NCBI GenBank assembly: GCA_016282915.1
Contig: JAEELW010000144.1
Coordinates: forward strand, 37,364 to 101,363
DNA: 64,000 nt
Source of the DNA: Lachnospiraceae bacterium
Lineage (GTDB): Bacteria > Bacillota > Clostridia > Lachnospirales > Lachnospiraceae
Reading direction: 5' to 3'
This document shows, piece by piece, positions 46,029 to 53,887 of this stretch (positions within the stretch are counted from its first letter, which is position 1; the number at the start of each line of letters is the position of its first letter). The notes beneath the pieces are model-generated. The model had not been told where the DNA came from, did no database searches, and saw nothing but the letters and a program-made list of their open reading frames with translations. Made by a program: the position numbers and the translations under genes.

Positions 46029-46295
46029 TCAGCTCCCTCTCCGCTCTGAATAAGCGGCTTTATCTTCATACATCTTTTCATCCGCCCTCCGGCAGATATC
46101 CCGGACGATCTGACGTCCTTTCTCCTCACCGGCAGAGATCTCCTGTCCTGCCGGAAAAGGGCGGCCGAAAAAATCCTTAAGGCCGGCCGCACCCATGAAG
46201 CTGTATATGAAAATGATCAAAATCGGTGCGGACACGCCGGCGATGACCGTGAAAAAGGATCTCAGGTTTTTCTCTTTTTTCCCTGTTTTAAGCAT
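46029..46295 (-). CDS. Small single-pass membrane protein, possibly leaderless
   Basis: The 88-residue protein has a basic N-terminus (LKTGKKEKNLRSF), one membrane helix (FTVIAGVSAPILIIFIYSFM, cut here to its core) and a charged C-terminal tail. No family is recognised. A frame can be drawn back to a TTG at 46331, but that TTG is the first half of a -35 box, TTGTAT-N17-TAAAAT. The ATG at 46295 lies 7 bases after the -10, so transcription probably begins at the ATG itself. It is first in a two-gene operon with corA. Confidence 0.65.
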   Translation of the reverse strand: MLKTGKKEKNLRSFFTVIAGVSAPILIIFIYSFMGAAGLKDFFGRPFPAGQEISAGEEKGRQIVRDICRRADEKMYEDKAAYSERRGS

Positions 46296-46302
46296 AAAGA
46301 AT

Positions 46303-46331
46303 ATTTTAGCAGGATTGGCGTAAGAATACAA
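46303..46331 (-). promoter_or_regulatory. Promoter of the small membrane protein-corA operon
   Basis: Minus strand TTGTAT (46331-46326), 17 bp, TAAAAT (46308-46303), then 7 bases to ATG 46295. There is no room for a Shine-Dalgarno. Confidence 0.6.
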
Positions 46332-46425
46332 GTTTACGGCAGCGCCTTACGCTTAAGGCGGTATCCACCCGTTACTGTTCGCTCCTCTCATTTTATGGTT
46401 GAAGAAAACAGAGAAAAACAGTAAA

Positions 46426-47850
46426 ATGGTGGGCATGGAAAATACAGGTATAAAATACAGTTTTTTTGACAAGGATCCGCATTTCTACAAAAACGTATTC
46501 ACACTGGCCCTGCCCATCGCGGCACAGAGCCTCATCACCATAGGCGTCAACATGCTGGATACCATCATGGTGGGGAATCTGAGCGAGGACGCGCTGTCCG
46601 CAACTTCGCTCGCCAATTCCTTCATCGGCATCTACCAGATCTTCTGCATGGGGCTGGGTATGGGAGCTTCGGTCCCCATCTCGCGCTATTACGGCATGAA
46701 AAAGATCGGTGACGACGCGGACGGAGCCACCAGAGCCCTCCGCCAGACCGTATGCCTGATGCTGCGGCTCACGCTCCTTCTTGCCTCCCTTTTTGCTCTG
46801 GCTACGGCACTGATCCCGAAGCTTCTGATGACGATGTATACCGACGAAGCACCCATCATCGAGCTGGGGAGCATCTATTTCCGCTGGTCCGTCCCGGCTT
46901 ATTTCTTTGCAGGGGCTTCGCTGACCACGACCATCGCCCTGCGCAGCGTACGCCAGGTAAAACTGCCGCTCTTCGTCTCCATCGGCGCTTTCTTCGTAAA
47001 CCTTGTGGCAAACTATGCCTTTATCTTCGGGAAATTCGGTGCCCCCAGAATGGAGATCGCCGGCGCCGCCCTGGGCACGCTCCTGGCACGTATCTTTGAA
47101 GCCGCGATGATCGTCGGCTACCTTTTCCTTAAGGACAGCGAGATCAGCTTCCGCGTAAAGCATCTGATGATGAGCACGCGCTCGCTCATCGGGGAATATG
47201 TACGTATCTGCATCCCGGTGCTGATCAGCGACGGGATCCTGGCCATCGGCAACAATACCGTAGCCATGGTCATCGGGCATCTCGGAAAAACCTTTGTGGC
47301 CGCCAACGCCATCACCGCCGTTACCCAGCAGCTGAGCACCGTGGTGGTGCAGGGCGTGTGCCAGGCCGGTGCCATCGTGACCGGCCAGACCCTTGGGACC
47401 GGCAAGCGCGAACGCACGATGAAACAGGGCTACCTGTTCTTTGGTCTGGGCCTCGGCCTGGGCCTGATCTCGGCCTTTTTCATCACGGCCGCCAAAAATC
47501 CCATCATCAGCTCCTACACGGAAGTCGGTCCCGAGACCCGCGCGATCGCCAACGAGCTGATGCTGGCCATCAGCCTCATCATCATCTTCCAGGCCACCAA
47601 CAGCATCATGACCAAGGGCGTGCTCCGCGGCGGCGGCGATACGAAGATGCTGATGCTCACCGACAATATCTTCCTCTGGGTGATCTCGATCCCCCTGGGA
47701 CTGCTGGCGGGTTTTGTCTTTCATCTTCCCGCCTTCTGGATCTACGTATGCCTGAAATCCGACCAGATCATCAAGACCGGCTGGGCTTTCCTGCGCCTGC
47801 GGGGCGGAAAGTGGATCAAAAAGATCTCTACCGGTTCAAATACGGAATGA
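46426..47850 (+). CDS. MATE-family multidrug/metabolite efflux protein
   Basis: The roughly 474-residue protein has twelve hydrophobic segments and the MATE signatures in both halves: LALPIAAQSLITIGVNMLDTIMVG near the N-terminus and VAANAITAVTQQLSTVVVQGVCQAGAIVTGQ in the second half (both quoted in part). It should export cationic or organic compounds using a Na+ or H+ gradient; the substrate cannot be predicted. The start is uncertain: ATG 46426 or 46435, or TTG 46399; none has a good Shine-Dalgarno. It converges on the DJ-1 gene with no bases between the two stop codons. Confidence 0.9.
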   Translation: MVGMENTGIKYSFFDKDPHFYKNVFTLALPIAAQSLITIGVNMLDTIMVGNLSEDALSATSLANSFIGIYQIFCMGLGMGASVPISRYYGMKKIGDDADGATRALRQTVCLMLRLTLLLASLFALATALIPKLLMTMYTDEAPIIELGSIYFRWSVPAYFFAGASLTTTIALRSVRQVKLPLFVSIGAFFVNLVANYAFIFGKFGAPRMEIAGAALGTLLARIFEAAMIVGYLFLKDSEISFRVKHLMMSTRSLIGEYVRICIPVLISDGILAIGNNTVAMVIGHLGKTFVAANAITAVTQQLSTVVVQGVCQAGAIVTGQTLGTGKRERTMKQGYLFFGLGLGLGLISAFFITAAKNPIISSYTEVGPETRAIANELMLAISLIIIFQATNSIMTKGVLRGGGDTKMLMLTDNIFLWVISIPLGLLAGFVFHLPAFWIYVCLKSDQIIKTGWAFLRLRGGKWIKKISTGSNTE

Positions 47851-48399
47851 TCAGGGTACCATGACCGCCTTTGCCATGTTTTCTGCCGTGGCAGCATCCG
47901 TAAAGAGTTCAAGGAGCTTTAAGCCGAACGCGACCGAGGTTCCCATACCTCTGGAGGTGATGATATGTCCGTCGACCACCACCGGATCCGTCAAAGCCTC
48001 GGCGCCTTCAAGCATCCCTTCCATGCCTCCGTAGCAGGTAGCCTTTTTTCCTTTTAACAGACCGAGCTTTCCGAATACCGTCGGTGCTGCGCAGATCGCC
48101 GCGATATACTTTCCCGCAGCATCAAATTCGCGGAGTTTTTCATGGAGCAGAGTGCAGCTGCGCAGGTTTTCCGTTCCCTGCTTGCCGCCGGGAAGAATGA
48201 GCATATCCATGTCCGCGAAATCCAGTTCCTCCAGGAGCAGATCAGCTTCCGTATTGATGCCGTGGGAACCGTTCACGGTCTTTCTCCCCATGATGGAGAC
48301 CATGCTCACTTCCATGCCTCCGCGCCGCAGGATGTCCACCGGCGCAAATGCCTCTACTTCTTCAAAACCGTCTGCCAGAAAGATCGCAATCTTTGCCAT
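47851..48399 (-). CDS. DJ-1/PfpI-family protein
   Basis: The 182-residue protein matches the DJ-1/ThiJ subfamily: IAIFLADGFEEVEAFAPVDILRRGG at the start (Glu of the active site), the nucleophile Cys in IAAICAAPTVFGKLGLLKGKKAT, and the SRGMGTSVAFGLKLLE segment near the end. DJ-1 homologues act in repair or detoxification of reactive carbonyls; the bacterial role is often unclear. It follows dapL by 3 bp on the same strand, so it is probably the second gene of that operon. Confidence 0.93.
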   Translation of the reverse strand: MAKIAIFLADGFEEVEAFAPVDILRRGGMEVSMVSIMGRKTVNGSHGINTEADLLLEELDFADMDMLILPGGKQGTENLRSCTLLHEKLREFDAAGKYIAAICAAPTVFGKLGLLKGKKATCYGGMEGMLEGAEALTDPVVVDGHIITSRGMGTSVAFGLKLLELFTDAATAENMAKAVMVP

Positions 48400-48402
48400 T
48401 TT

Positions 48403-49617
48403 TTACATCTCCTTTATCCTTTTGATCGCTTCCACCGTGTTCTCGAAACTGCCGAAAGCCGTAAGCCGGAAATAATGCTCCCCGGAAGGACCGAAGCCCG
48501 ACCCCGGAGTGCCGACAACGCCGGCTTTCTCCAGCAGCAGATCAAAGAACTCCCAGCTGCTCATGCCGTCCGGAGTCTCCAGCCAGATATAAGGCGCGTT
48601 GACTCCGCCGGAAACCGTATATCCCGCCTCCGTAAGGCCTTCCCTGATATAAGCGGCGTTTTTCATGTAATAGGCCACCTGGTCTTTTAACTGCTCCTTA
48701 CCGGCGGGCGAATATACCGCCTCGCCCGCGCGCTGGATGATATAAGGCGCGCCGTTATATTTCGTGCCGTGCCGTCTGGCCCAGAGCGCATGCAGCTTCA
48801 CTCCGTCCGCTTCCAGTGCTTTCGGTATCACGGTATAACCCAGCCTGAGCCCCGTAAAGCCGGCGTTTTTGGAGAAGGAACGGATCTCGATCGCACAGCT
48901 TTCCGCACCCTCGCATTCGTATATGCTGTGAGGCACATCCTCCTCGGAGATATACGCTTCGTACGCCGCATCATATATTATAACCGCTTTGTTCCGCTTT
49001 GCATAGTCTACCCAGGCCTGAAGCTGCGCCTTTGTGACCGCCGCGCCGGTAGGGTTATTGGGAAAACACAGGTAGATCAGGTCCGGCTTCTCTTCCGGAA
49101 AAAGCGGTGCAAAGTTATTCTCCTTTAAACAGGGCATATAGATCACGTCCGACCAGACGCCGCTCTTTTCATCATAGCTGCCCGTACGTCCCGCCATCAC
49201 ATTGGTATCCACATATACGGGATAGACGGGATCGCATACCGCCACCCGGCAGTTCCGGTCAAATATCTCCTGTATATTGCCGCAGTCGCCCTTGGCCCCG
49301 TCGGACACGAAGATCTCATCCGGCTCTATATCACAGCCTCTTGCTTTATAATCATTCTCCGCTATGGCGCTGCGCAGGAACTCGTAACCCAGATCCGGTG
49401 CATAACCGTGAAATCCCTCCGCCGTTGCCATCTCATCCACTGCGCGGTGCAGCGCTTCAATGATCACCGGCGCGATGGGCTGGGTCACATCACCGATGCT
49501 TAAACGTATCACACTGCGCTCCGGATTCTTCTCCTGAAACTCTCTCTGTTTTTTTGCCACGGTCGAGAAAAGATAACTCCCCGGTAACTTAAGATAATCC
49601 TGATTTGCCTTTAACAT
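48403..49617 (-). CDS. dapL: LL-diaminopimelate aminotransferase
   Basis: DapL makes LL-diaminopimelate directly from tetrahydrodipicolinate with glutamate as donor, bypassing the acylated DAP pathways. The 404-residue fold-I PLP enzyme has FPNNPTGAAV, DAAYEAYI and the PLP lysine in IRSFSKNAGFTGLRLGYT, and it begins with MLKANQDYLKLPGSYLF, which is typical of DapL and not of generic aspartate aminotransferases. The start is ATG 49617, with AGGAGG seven bases upstream. The promoter and leader hairpin closely match those of glnA. DapF and LysA are also encoded in the window. Confidence 0.94.
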   Translation of the reverse strand: MLKANQDYLKLPGSYLFSTVAKKQREFQEKNPERSVIRLSIGDVTQPIAPVIIEALHRAVDEMATAEGFHGYAPDLGYEFLRSAIAENDYKARGCDIEPDEIFVSDGAKGDCGNIQEIFDRNCRVAVCDPVYPVYVDTNVMAGRTGSYDEKSGVWSDVIYMPCLKENNFAPLFPEEKPDLIYLCFPNNPTGAAVTKAQLQAWVDYAKRNKAVIIYDAAYEAYISEEDVPHSIYECEGAESCAIEIRSFSKNAGFTGLRLGYTVIPKALEADGVKLHALWARRHGTKYNGAPYIIQRAGEAVYSPAGKEQLKDQVAYYMKNAAYIREGLTEAGYTVSGGVNAPYIWLETPDGMSSWEFFDLLLEKAGVVGTPGSGFGPSGEHYFRLTAFGSFENTVEAIKRIKEM

Positions 49618-49675
49618 TCCCATACCTCCTGAAATTATGGATATGAACTTCTGTATGAACCTTCCCAAAACGCGC

Positions 49676-49704
49676 AAAGGAGCACCCTCTCCGGGCACCC
49701 CTTT
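49676..49704 (-). terminator. Leader hairpin of dapL (possible attenuator)
   Basis: Minus strand AAAGGGGTGCCC, loop GGAGA, GGGTGCTCCTTT (12 pairs with three G-U), followed by GCGCGTTTT. It lies about 10 bases after the predicted transcription start. The T-run is weak, so it may be an RNA stability or regulatory hairpin and not a full terminator. Confidence 0.55.
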
Positions 49705-49719
49705 GTGTCAGCTTATGTG

Positions 49720-49748
49720 ATTATACTTTATGCTCCGGTCTGCGTCAA
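49720..49748 (-). promoter_or_regulatory. Promoter of dapL
   Basis: Minus strand TTGACG (49748-49743), 17 bp, TATAAT (49725-49720). The surrounding sequence (GCTTGACGCA upstream, TGACACAAAGGGGTGCCCG downstream) is shared with the glnA promoter. Confidence 0.75.
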
Positions 49749-49799
49749 GCGCTCATATCCGGTGGAACCCCTTCCGTTTCCGCGTCCTGCAGCCGCTTC

Positions 49800-50714
49800 T
49801 TATTTCCCGAGAAAATCCGATATGGGATGTGAATCAAAACTTCCGGGATAGGTTATGAAGCTGTCGGCTCCGTGCTTTTTCGCTGCTTCGACGACCTCCT
49901 CCTTCGTGGAGACCGTCCCGGTCTTTTCAACCACATGATCCCATTTGGACGATCCCCAGGAGACCGTGGTGGAGGTGACATTGATATATTTATATCCCTC
50001 GTCCTTTTCATATACATAGGTCTCATACGTCCGTTCACCCACACCGCCGCGGATACAGACGATATAATCGCCGGGTGTGATACCGCCCGCGTCATTCATA
50101 TAGGCGATCTCCTGCATCATTACGCACACTTCGGAAAGTGCTGCGGTATCCGCAAGTTCATATACCGCGCTGTCGGTATGGATCCACTGGCGGCCGTCCA
50201 GGGCTATGTCAAACTGACTGCCGTCCTCCATACCGAAAATGATATCTTCCCCGCCGTCAGCCACATAAGCCGCATTGTCAGGGTCACTGCTGATACTTTT
50301 TATGCTCAGCTCGCGGAAGGCATCGATAAAGGCGCTGATGATCTCCGTATCCTGCGACATCGCCGTAACATAACCCGATTCACCGCCCAGACCGTATCCA
50401 ATGACCATGGGCATCTCCTCTCCCTCGATGATCTTTTTCATCAGCTCATCCGGATAGATCTTTTCGATATCATAAGAGCTGCTCTGATCGTCATCCGTGC
50501 TGCCTTCCTCGTCCTGCGCAGCAGGAAGCTCTGCATCGTCCCCGTCTTCTCCGTCCCGGTCCGTTTCCTCCCTCTCCGTCCCGTCCCGGTCCTGCCCTTC
50601 CTCTACACTGCTGCCGCCTCCCCCGGTGCTTTCCGTGCCGGCTCCTCCTTTTCCGGCACAGCCGCCCATCACAAGCGCGGTCAGTAAACTGAAAACCACT
50701 ACAGCCTTTTTCAT
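49800..50714 (-). CDS. Lipoprotein of unknown function
   Basis: The 304-residue protein has a lipoprotein signal (VVFSLLTALVMGGC, Cys about 19), a Gly/Ser then Asp/Glu-rich linker to about residue 80, and a globular domain (about 85-304) with no family I recognise. The domain contains IEKIYPDELMKKIIEGEEMP, a GDYIVCIRGGVGERTYETYVY strand pair, and ends with HPISDFLGK. The start is ATG 50714, with GGAGG nine bases upstream. An 8-bp inverted repeat (CCGGCTCC/GGAGCCGG, 50749-50782) lies in its leader. It stands alone between dapL and dapF. Confidence 0.72.
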   Translation of the reverse strand: MKKAVVVFSLLTALVMGGCAGKGGAGTESTGGGGSSVEEGQDRDGTEREETDRDGEDGDDAELPAAQDEEGSTDDDQSSSYDIEKIYPDELMKKIIEGEEMPMVIGYGLGGESGYVTAMSQDTEIISAFIDAFRELSIKSISSDPDNAAYVADGGEDIIFGMEDGSQFDIALDGRQWIHTDSAVYELADTAALSEVCVMMQEIAYMNDAGGITPGDYIVCIRGGVGERTYETYVYEKDEGYKYINVTSTTVSWGSSKWDHVVEKTGTVSTKEEVVEAAKKHGADSFITYPGSFDSHPISDFLGK

Positions 50715-50748
50715 GCTTCCCACCTCCAAAACCCCTGTTCATCCTTAT

Positions 50749-50782
50749 CCGGCTCCTTTGAATACTGCATCTCCGGAGCCGG
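50749..50782. repeat. Inverted repeat in the leader of the lipoprotein gene
   Basis: CCGGCTCC (50749-50756) and GGAGCCGG (50775-50782) form a perfect 8-bp stem with an 18-base loop, 35 bp upstream of ATG 50714. No T-run follows on the minus strand, so it is not a terminator. Confidence 0.5.
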
Positions 50783-50887
50783 ATCGTTTTGCCATACATA
50801 TCTTATACGAACATATCGCAGCTTTTTTATGGCAAACCGTGTTTTTTGTAAGAAAATTGCGAAGCAATTCCCTATAAACCTGTATAG

Positions 50888-50944
50888 AAAAAAGCCCCGG
50901 CTTTTCGACCGAAGCTTATATCCTTCCGTTTCCGCCGAGGCTCT
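50888..50944 (-). terminator. Terminator after dapF
   Basis: Minus strand AGAGCCTCGGC, a long loop, GCCGGGGCTTT continuing into TTTTTT. It lies 23 bp past the dapF stop and ends the glnA-ANTAR-dapF run of genes. Confidence 0.65.
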
Positions 50945-50966
50945 GATCCTTTATGACTCAGCACGG

Positions 50967-51839
50967 TCAGGACAGCATCGAAGGTATCACTTCTCCCTCA
51001 AATACCACCCTGGCGGGTCCTGTCATATAGACGCAGTTGTCCTCTTCCTTCCATTCGATCTGAAGCTTTCCCCCGCGGAGCTTCACTTCCACTTTCCGCT
51101 CCGTCTTCCCGTTCAGGACCGAAGCCACCACAGAGGCACAGGCACCGGTACCGCAGGCCAGGGTCTCGCCCGTCCCGCGCTCCCAGACACGCATACGGAT
51201 ATGCGAGCGGTCCACCAGCTGAATAAACTCCGTATTTACCGCTCTCGGGAAAGCAGGGTGGTGTTCATGCACCGGCCCGATCTTTTCCAGATCCAGGGCA
51301 TCCACATTGTTCACATAGACCACGGCATGGGGGTTTCCCATGGACACACAGCTGACGCTCGCCTCCGTCTTCTTTCCGCCGATCTCCATGCTGATGCAGC
51401 GGTTCAGTACGCCCTCGCCTTCGTCCGCAAAGCCCTTCACATCCACGGGGATGCGCTCCGCTTCCAGGATCGGCTCCCCCATATTGACGGTCACCGTATC
51501 CACTTTCCCGTCCTTCAGGTTCAGATACAGGGTCTTGATGCTGCCGCCGCTTTCGATGGTCACGGGATTTTTGTCCGTCAGGCCTTTATCATAGACATAT
51601 TTTGCAACACAGCGTATCCCGTTCCCGCACATCTCGGAACGGGAACCGTTCGCATTGTACATCTCCATCTCAAAATCCGCCCGCTCCGAAGGGTTGATAA
51701 AGATCACGCCGTCACCGCCGATCCCGAAATGCCGGTCGCTCAGACATCTGACCAGGGCCGCTTTATCCCGGACCTTTTCCTTTGCACCGTCGATATAGAT
51801 ATAATCATTTCCGCAGCCCTGCATTTTCGTAAATCTCAT
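50967..51839 (-). CDS. dapF: Diaminopimelate epimerase
   Basis: DapF interconverts LL- and meso-diaminopimelate for lysine and peptidoglycan. The 290-residue length is normal. The two active-site cysteines are visible in MCGNGIRCVAKYV (about residue 75) and ACGTGACASVVAS (about 223), and the N-terminus reads MRFTKMQGCGNDYIY as in the family. It lies 22 bp downstream of the ANTAR gene on the same strand. Nitrogen assimilation and DAP synthesis may therefore share a transcript. Confidence 0.97.
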   Translation of the reverse strand: MRFTKMQGCGNDYIYIDGAKEKVRDKAALVRCLSDRHFGIGGDGVIFINPSERADFEMEMYNANGSRSEMCGNGIRCVAKYVYDKGLTDKNPVTIESGGSIKTLYLNLKDGKVDTVTVNMGEPILEAERIPVDVKGFADEGEGVLNRCISMEIGGKKTEASVSCVSMGNPHAVVYVNNVDALDLEKIGPVHEHHPAFPRAVNTEFIQLVDRSHIRMRVWERGTGETLACGTGACASVVASVLNGKTERKVEVKLRGGKLQIEWKEEDNCVYMTGPARVVFEGEVIPSMLS

Positions 51840-51861
51840 CTCAGTCCTCCGTAGCTTTTCC

Positions 51862-52407
51862 TTATTTGTCCATCAGGGTCAGGACCATCTGCGCGCTTTC
51901 CACCAGCCCGGTCCCGCTCTCCATGCTGCATTTCTGAAGATACCTGTGCGCATCTTCCTCATTCATGTGATTGCGCTCCATCAGCACCTCCTTCGCTCTG
52001 GCGATGAGCGCTTTATCCTCTTCACTGCGCTGTGCCGGCGCCCGCCGCTGCTTCTTTTTATGCCGCTCCCGTCTCCCGATCATCATGCCGAGCGTTGCAA
52101 AAAGATCCACGGTCTTCAGAGGCATGGACAGCGCGACCACGCCCTCCGAGATGCCTTCGGAAACCAGTGCCTCCGAGGCAATAAGAAGCATCTCAAAGCC
52201 TGCGGGCAGATATTCCGCCAGCTCTGAGTATACCATATCCGGATAACGAAATCCACATACAAGGATGCCTTCGCCCAGCATATCGGCCTCAGAAAGGGCC
52301 TGAGAAGCTGTCGTGCAAAGGGCGGACACCTCATAACCGCCGCGCACGAGGAGATTGCGGATCGCTCTTCCCTCTTCACTTTTACCGAAGAGCACGATCA
52401 GATTCAT
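51862..52407 (-). CDS. ANTAR-domain antiterminator, NitR-like
   Basis: The 181-residue protein has a receiver-like N-terminal domain (about 1-105: MNLIVLFGKSEEGRAIRN) that lacks the usual Asp pair and phosphoacceptor pattern, a basic linker (RRERHKKKQRRAPAQR) and a C-terminal ANTAR domain (LIARAKEVLMERNHMNEEDAHRYLQK, quoted in part). ANTAR domains bind paired RNA hairpins to prevent termination. The gene starts 3 bp after the glnA stop. An ANTAR regulator (NitR) downstream of glnA is known in clostridia. The degenerate receiver suggests control by something other than phosphorylation. Confidence 0.88.
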   Translation of the reverse strand: MNLIVLFGKSEEGRAIRNLLVRGGYEVSALCTTASQALSEADMLGEGILVCGFRYPDMVYSELAEYLPAGFEMLLIASEALVSEGISEGVVALSMPLKTVDLFATLGMMIGRRERHKKKQRRAPAQRSEEDKALIARAKEVLMERNHMNEEDAHRYLQKCSMESGTGLVESAQMVLTLMDK

Positions 52408-52410
52408 ATC

Positions 52411-53748
52411 TTAATACTTATACAGATAACGGGCTACTTCCCACTCGCTCACCTGGGCGTTGTACTCAAGGAATTCCTTTTTCTTCGCCTGGATATACAG
52501 GGGAGCGATATAAGAGCCCAGGGCCTCCTGCACCAGTTCGTCACCTTCCAACTGTCTCACGGCCTGCCAAAGCGTCGTAGGCAGCGATTCCAGACCGGCT
52601 GCGCGCCGCTCACTGTCACTCATCGCAAACACATTGCTGTCCACGGCTGCGGGAGGCTCCAGCTGCCTTTTGATGCCGTCCAGACCTGCCCGGAGCACCA
52701 CCGCAATGGCCAGATAGGGATTGGCTGCAGAGTCGGGACTACGAAGTTCCACACGGGTCCTGGGTCCTCTGTCCGCAGGGATGCCTAAAAGGGGCGCTCT
52801 TCCTTTCCCGCTCCAGCTGATCCAGACCGGCGCATCATAACCCGGTACCAGACGCTTGTAGGAATTTACCAGAGGATTCAGTATGGCGGTCAGTGCTTTC
52901 ATATGCTCCATCAGACCGCCGATGAACCAGCGTGCTTCCCGGCTGAGACCTTCCTCCGCATTGTCATCGCGGAAAATATTTTCGCCTTGTCTGTGCAAAC
53001 TCATGTTCAGGTGCATGCCTGAGCCGTTATTGTCAAATTTGGGCTTGGGCATGAAAGTCGCATGCTGGCCATGCCGGCGTGCGATGGTCTTGACCGCCAT
53101 CTTGAAAGTCACGATATTGTCCGCGGTCTTTAAAGCTTCGTCATGCATGAAATCGATCTCGTGCTGGGCCGGTGCCTGCTCATGATGGGAAGATTCGATC
53201 TCGAAGCCCATCTCCTCCAGCGTCAGCACCATGTCGCGCCTTGCGTTCTCGCCGCTGTCGATGGGACCGATGTCAAAATAGCCGGCTCTTTCCATCTCCT
53301 CGGTCTGGGTCGTGGGATGCCCTTCTTCATCGGTACGGAAAAGGAAGAATTCGCATTCCGGGCCGACCTGGAAAGTGTAGCCGAGCTCCTCCGCTTCGGC
53401 GATGGCCTCCTTCAGCACACGTCTGGGATCTCCCGCAAAAGGCTCCCTCTTCGCCGTATATACATCGCAGAGCATTCTTGCCACCTTGCCCTGCTGGGGT
53501 CTCCAGGGCAGGATGACCCAGGTATTGGGATCGGGATACAGATACATATCCGACTCCTCTCCCCTTGCAAAGCCGTCAATGGCCGAGCCGTCAAACATCA
53601 GCTCGTTGTTCAGCGCCCGCGGAAGCTGTCCTGCCGTGATCGCCTTATTCTTCAGGTTTCCGAACACGTCCGTAAACTGCAGGCGGATAAACTCCACATT
53701 CTCCTCTTCCGCCATAGCCAGGATCTCTTCTTTACTGTATGTCTGCAT
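52411..53748 (-). CDS. glnA: Glutamine synthetase, type I
   Basis: GlnA makes glutamine from glutamate, ammonia and ATP. The 445-residue protein is of the short GSI-alpha class. Visible motifs are DGSAIDGFARGEESDMYLYPD (beta-grasp latch, quoted in part), EFFLF and HHEQAPAQHEIDF with metal-binding Glu and His, NGSGMHLNMSL, and the substrate Arg region VELRSPDSAANPYL. No adenylylation-site Tyr motif of GSI-beta is seen, so feedback control is expected. The start is ATG 53748, preceded by GGAAAGGATGG, and not the longer frame to 53808, which would include the leader hairpin. It is first in an operon with the ANTAR gene. Confidence 0.95.
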   Translation of the reverse strand: MQTYSKEEILAMAEEENVEFIRLQFTDVFGNLKNKAITAGQLPRALNNELMFDGSAIDGFARGEESDMYLYPDPNTWVILPWRPQQGKVARMLCDVYTAKREPFAGDPRRVLKEAIAEAEELGYTFQVGPECEFFLFRTDEEGHPTTQTEEMERAGYFDIGPIDSGENARRDMVLTLEEMGFEIESSHHEQAPAQHEIDFMHDEALKTADNIVTFKMAVKTIARRHGQHATFMPKPKFDNNGSGMHLNMSLHRQGENIFRDDNAEEGLSREARWFIGGLMEHMKALTAILNPLVNSYKRLVPGYDAPVWISWSGKGRAPLLGIPADRGPRTRVELRSPDSAANPYLAIAVVLRAGLDGIKRQLEPPAAVDSNVFAMSDSERRAAGLESLPTTLWQAVRQLEGDELVQEALGSYIAPLYIQAKKKEFLEYNAQVSEWEVARYLYKY

Positions 53749-53783
53749 AATCTTCCATCCTTTCCCGGGGGATGCTGCCCGGT

Positions 53784-53821
53784 AAAAAAGCAAGGGGCAC
53801 CCGCTCATCGGGCACCCCTTT
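53784..53821 (-). terminator. Leader terminator of glnA (attenuator)
   Basis: Minus strand AAGGGGTGCCCG, loop ATGAG, CGGGTGCCCCTT followed by GCTTTTTT: a strong rho-independent terminator only about 15 bases after the expected transcription start and 36 bp before ATG 53748. Expression of glnA must require readthrough, which fits control by the ANTAR protein encoded downstream. There is no room for a typical first ANTAR hairpin, so the mechanism may differ. Confidence 0.75.
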
Positions 53822-53838
53822 GTGTCATGATGCTTTGG

Positions 53839-53867
53839 ATTATAACCTATCCTCAGCAGTGCGTCAA
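53839..53867 (-). promoter_or_regulatory. Promoter of glnA
   Basis: Minus strand TTGACG (53867-53862), 17 bp, TATAAT (53844-53839), with the same GCTTGACGCA context as the dapL promoter. Confidence 0.8.
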
Positions 53868-53887
53868 GCGTAAGGGAACGTCCGCTC

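Noticed and set aside
46393..47724. A 443-codon minus-strand open frame opposite the MATE gene
   Set aside because: It is rich in His, Asp and Gly without hydrophobic cores, the usual shadow of a membrane protein gene; the plus strand gives a complete MATE protein.
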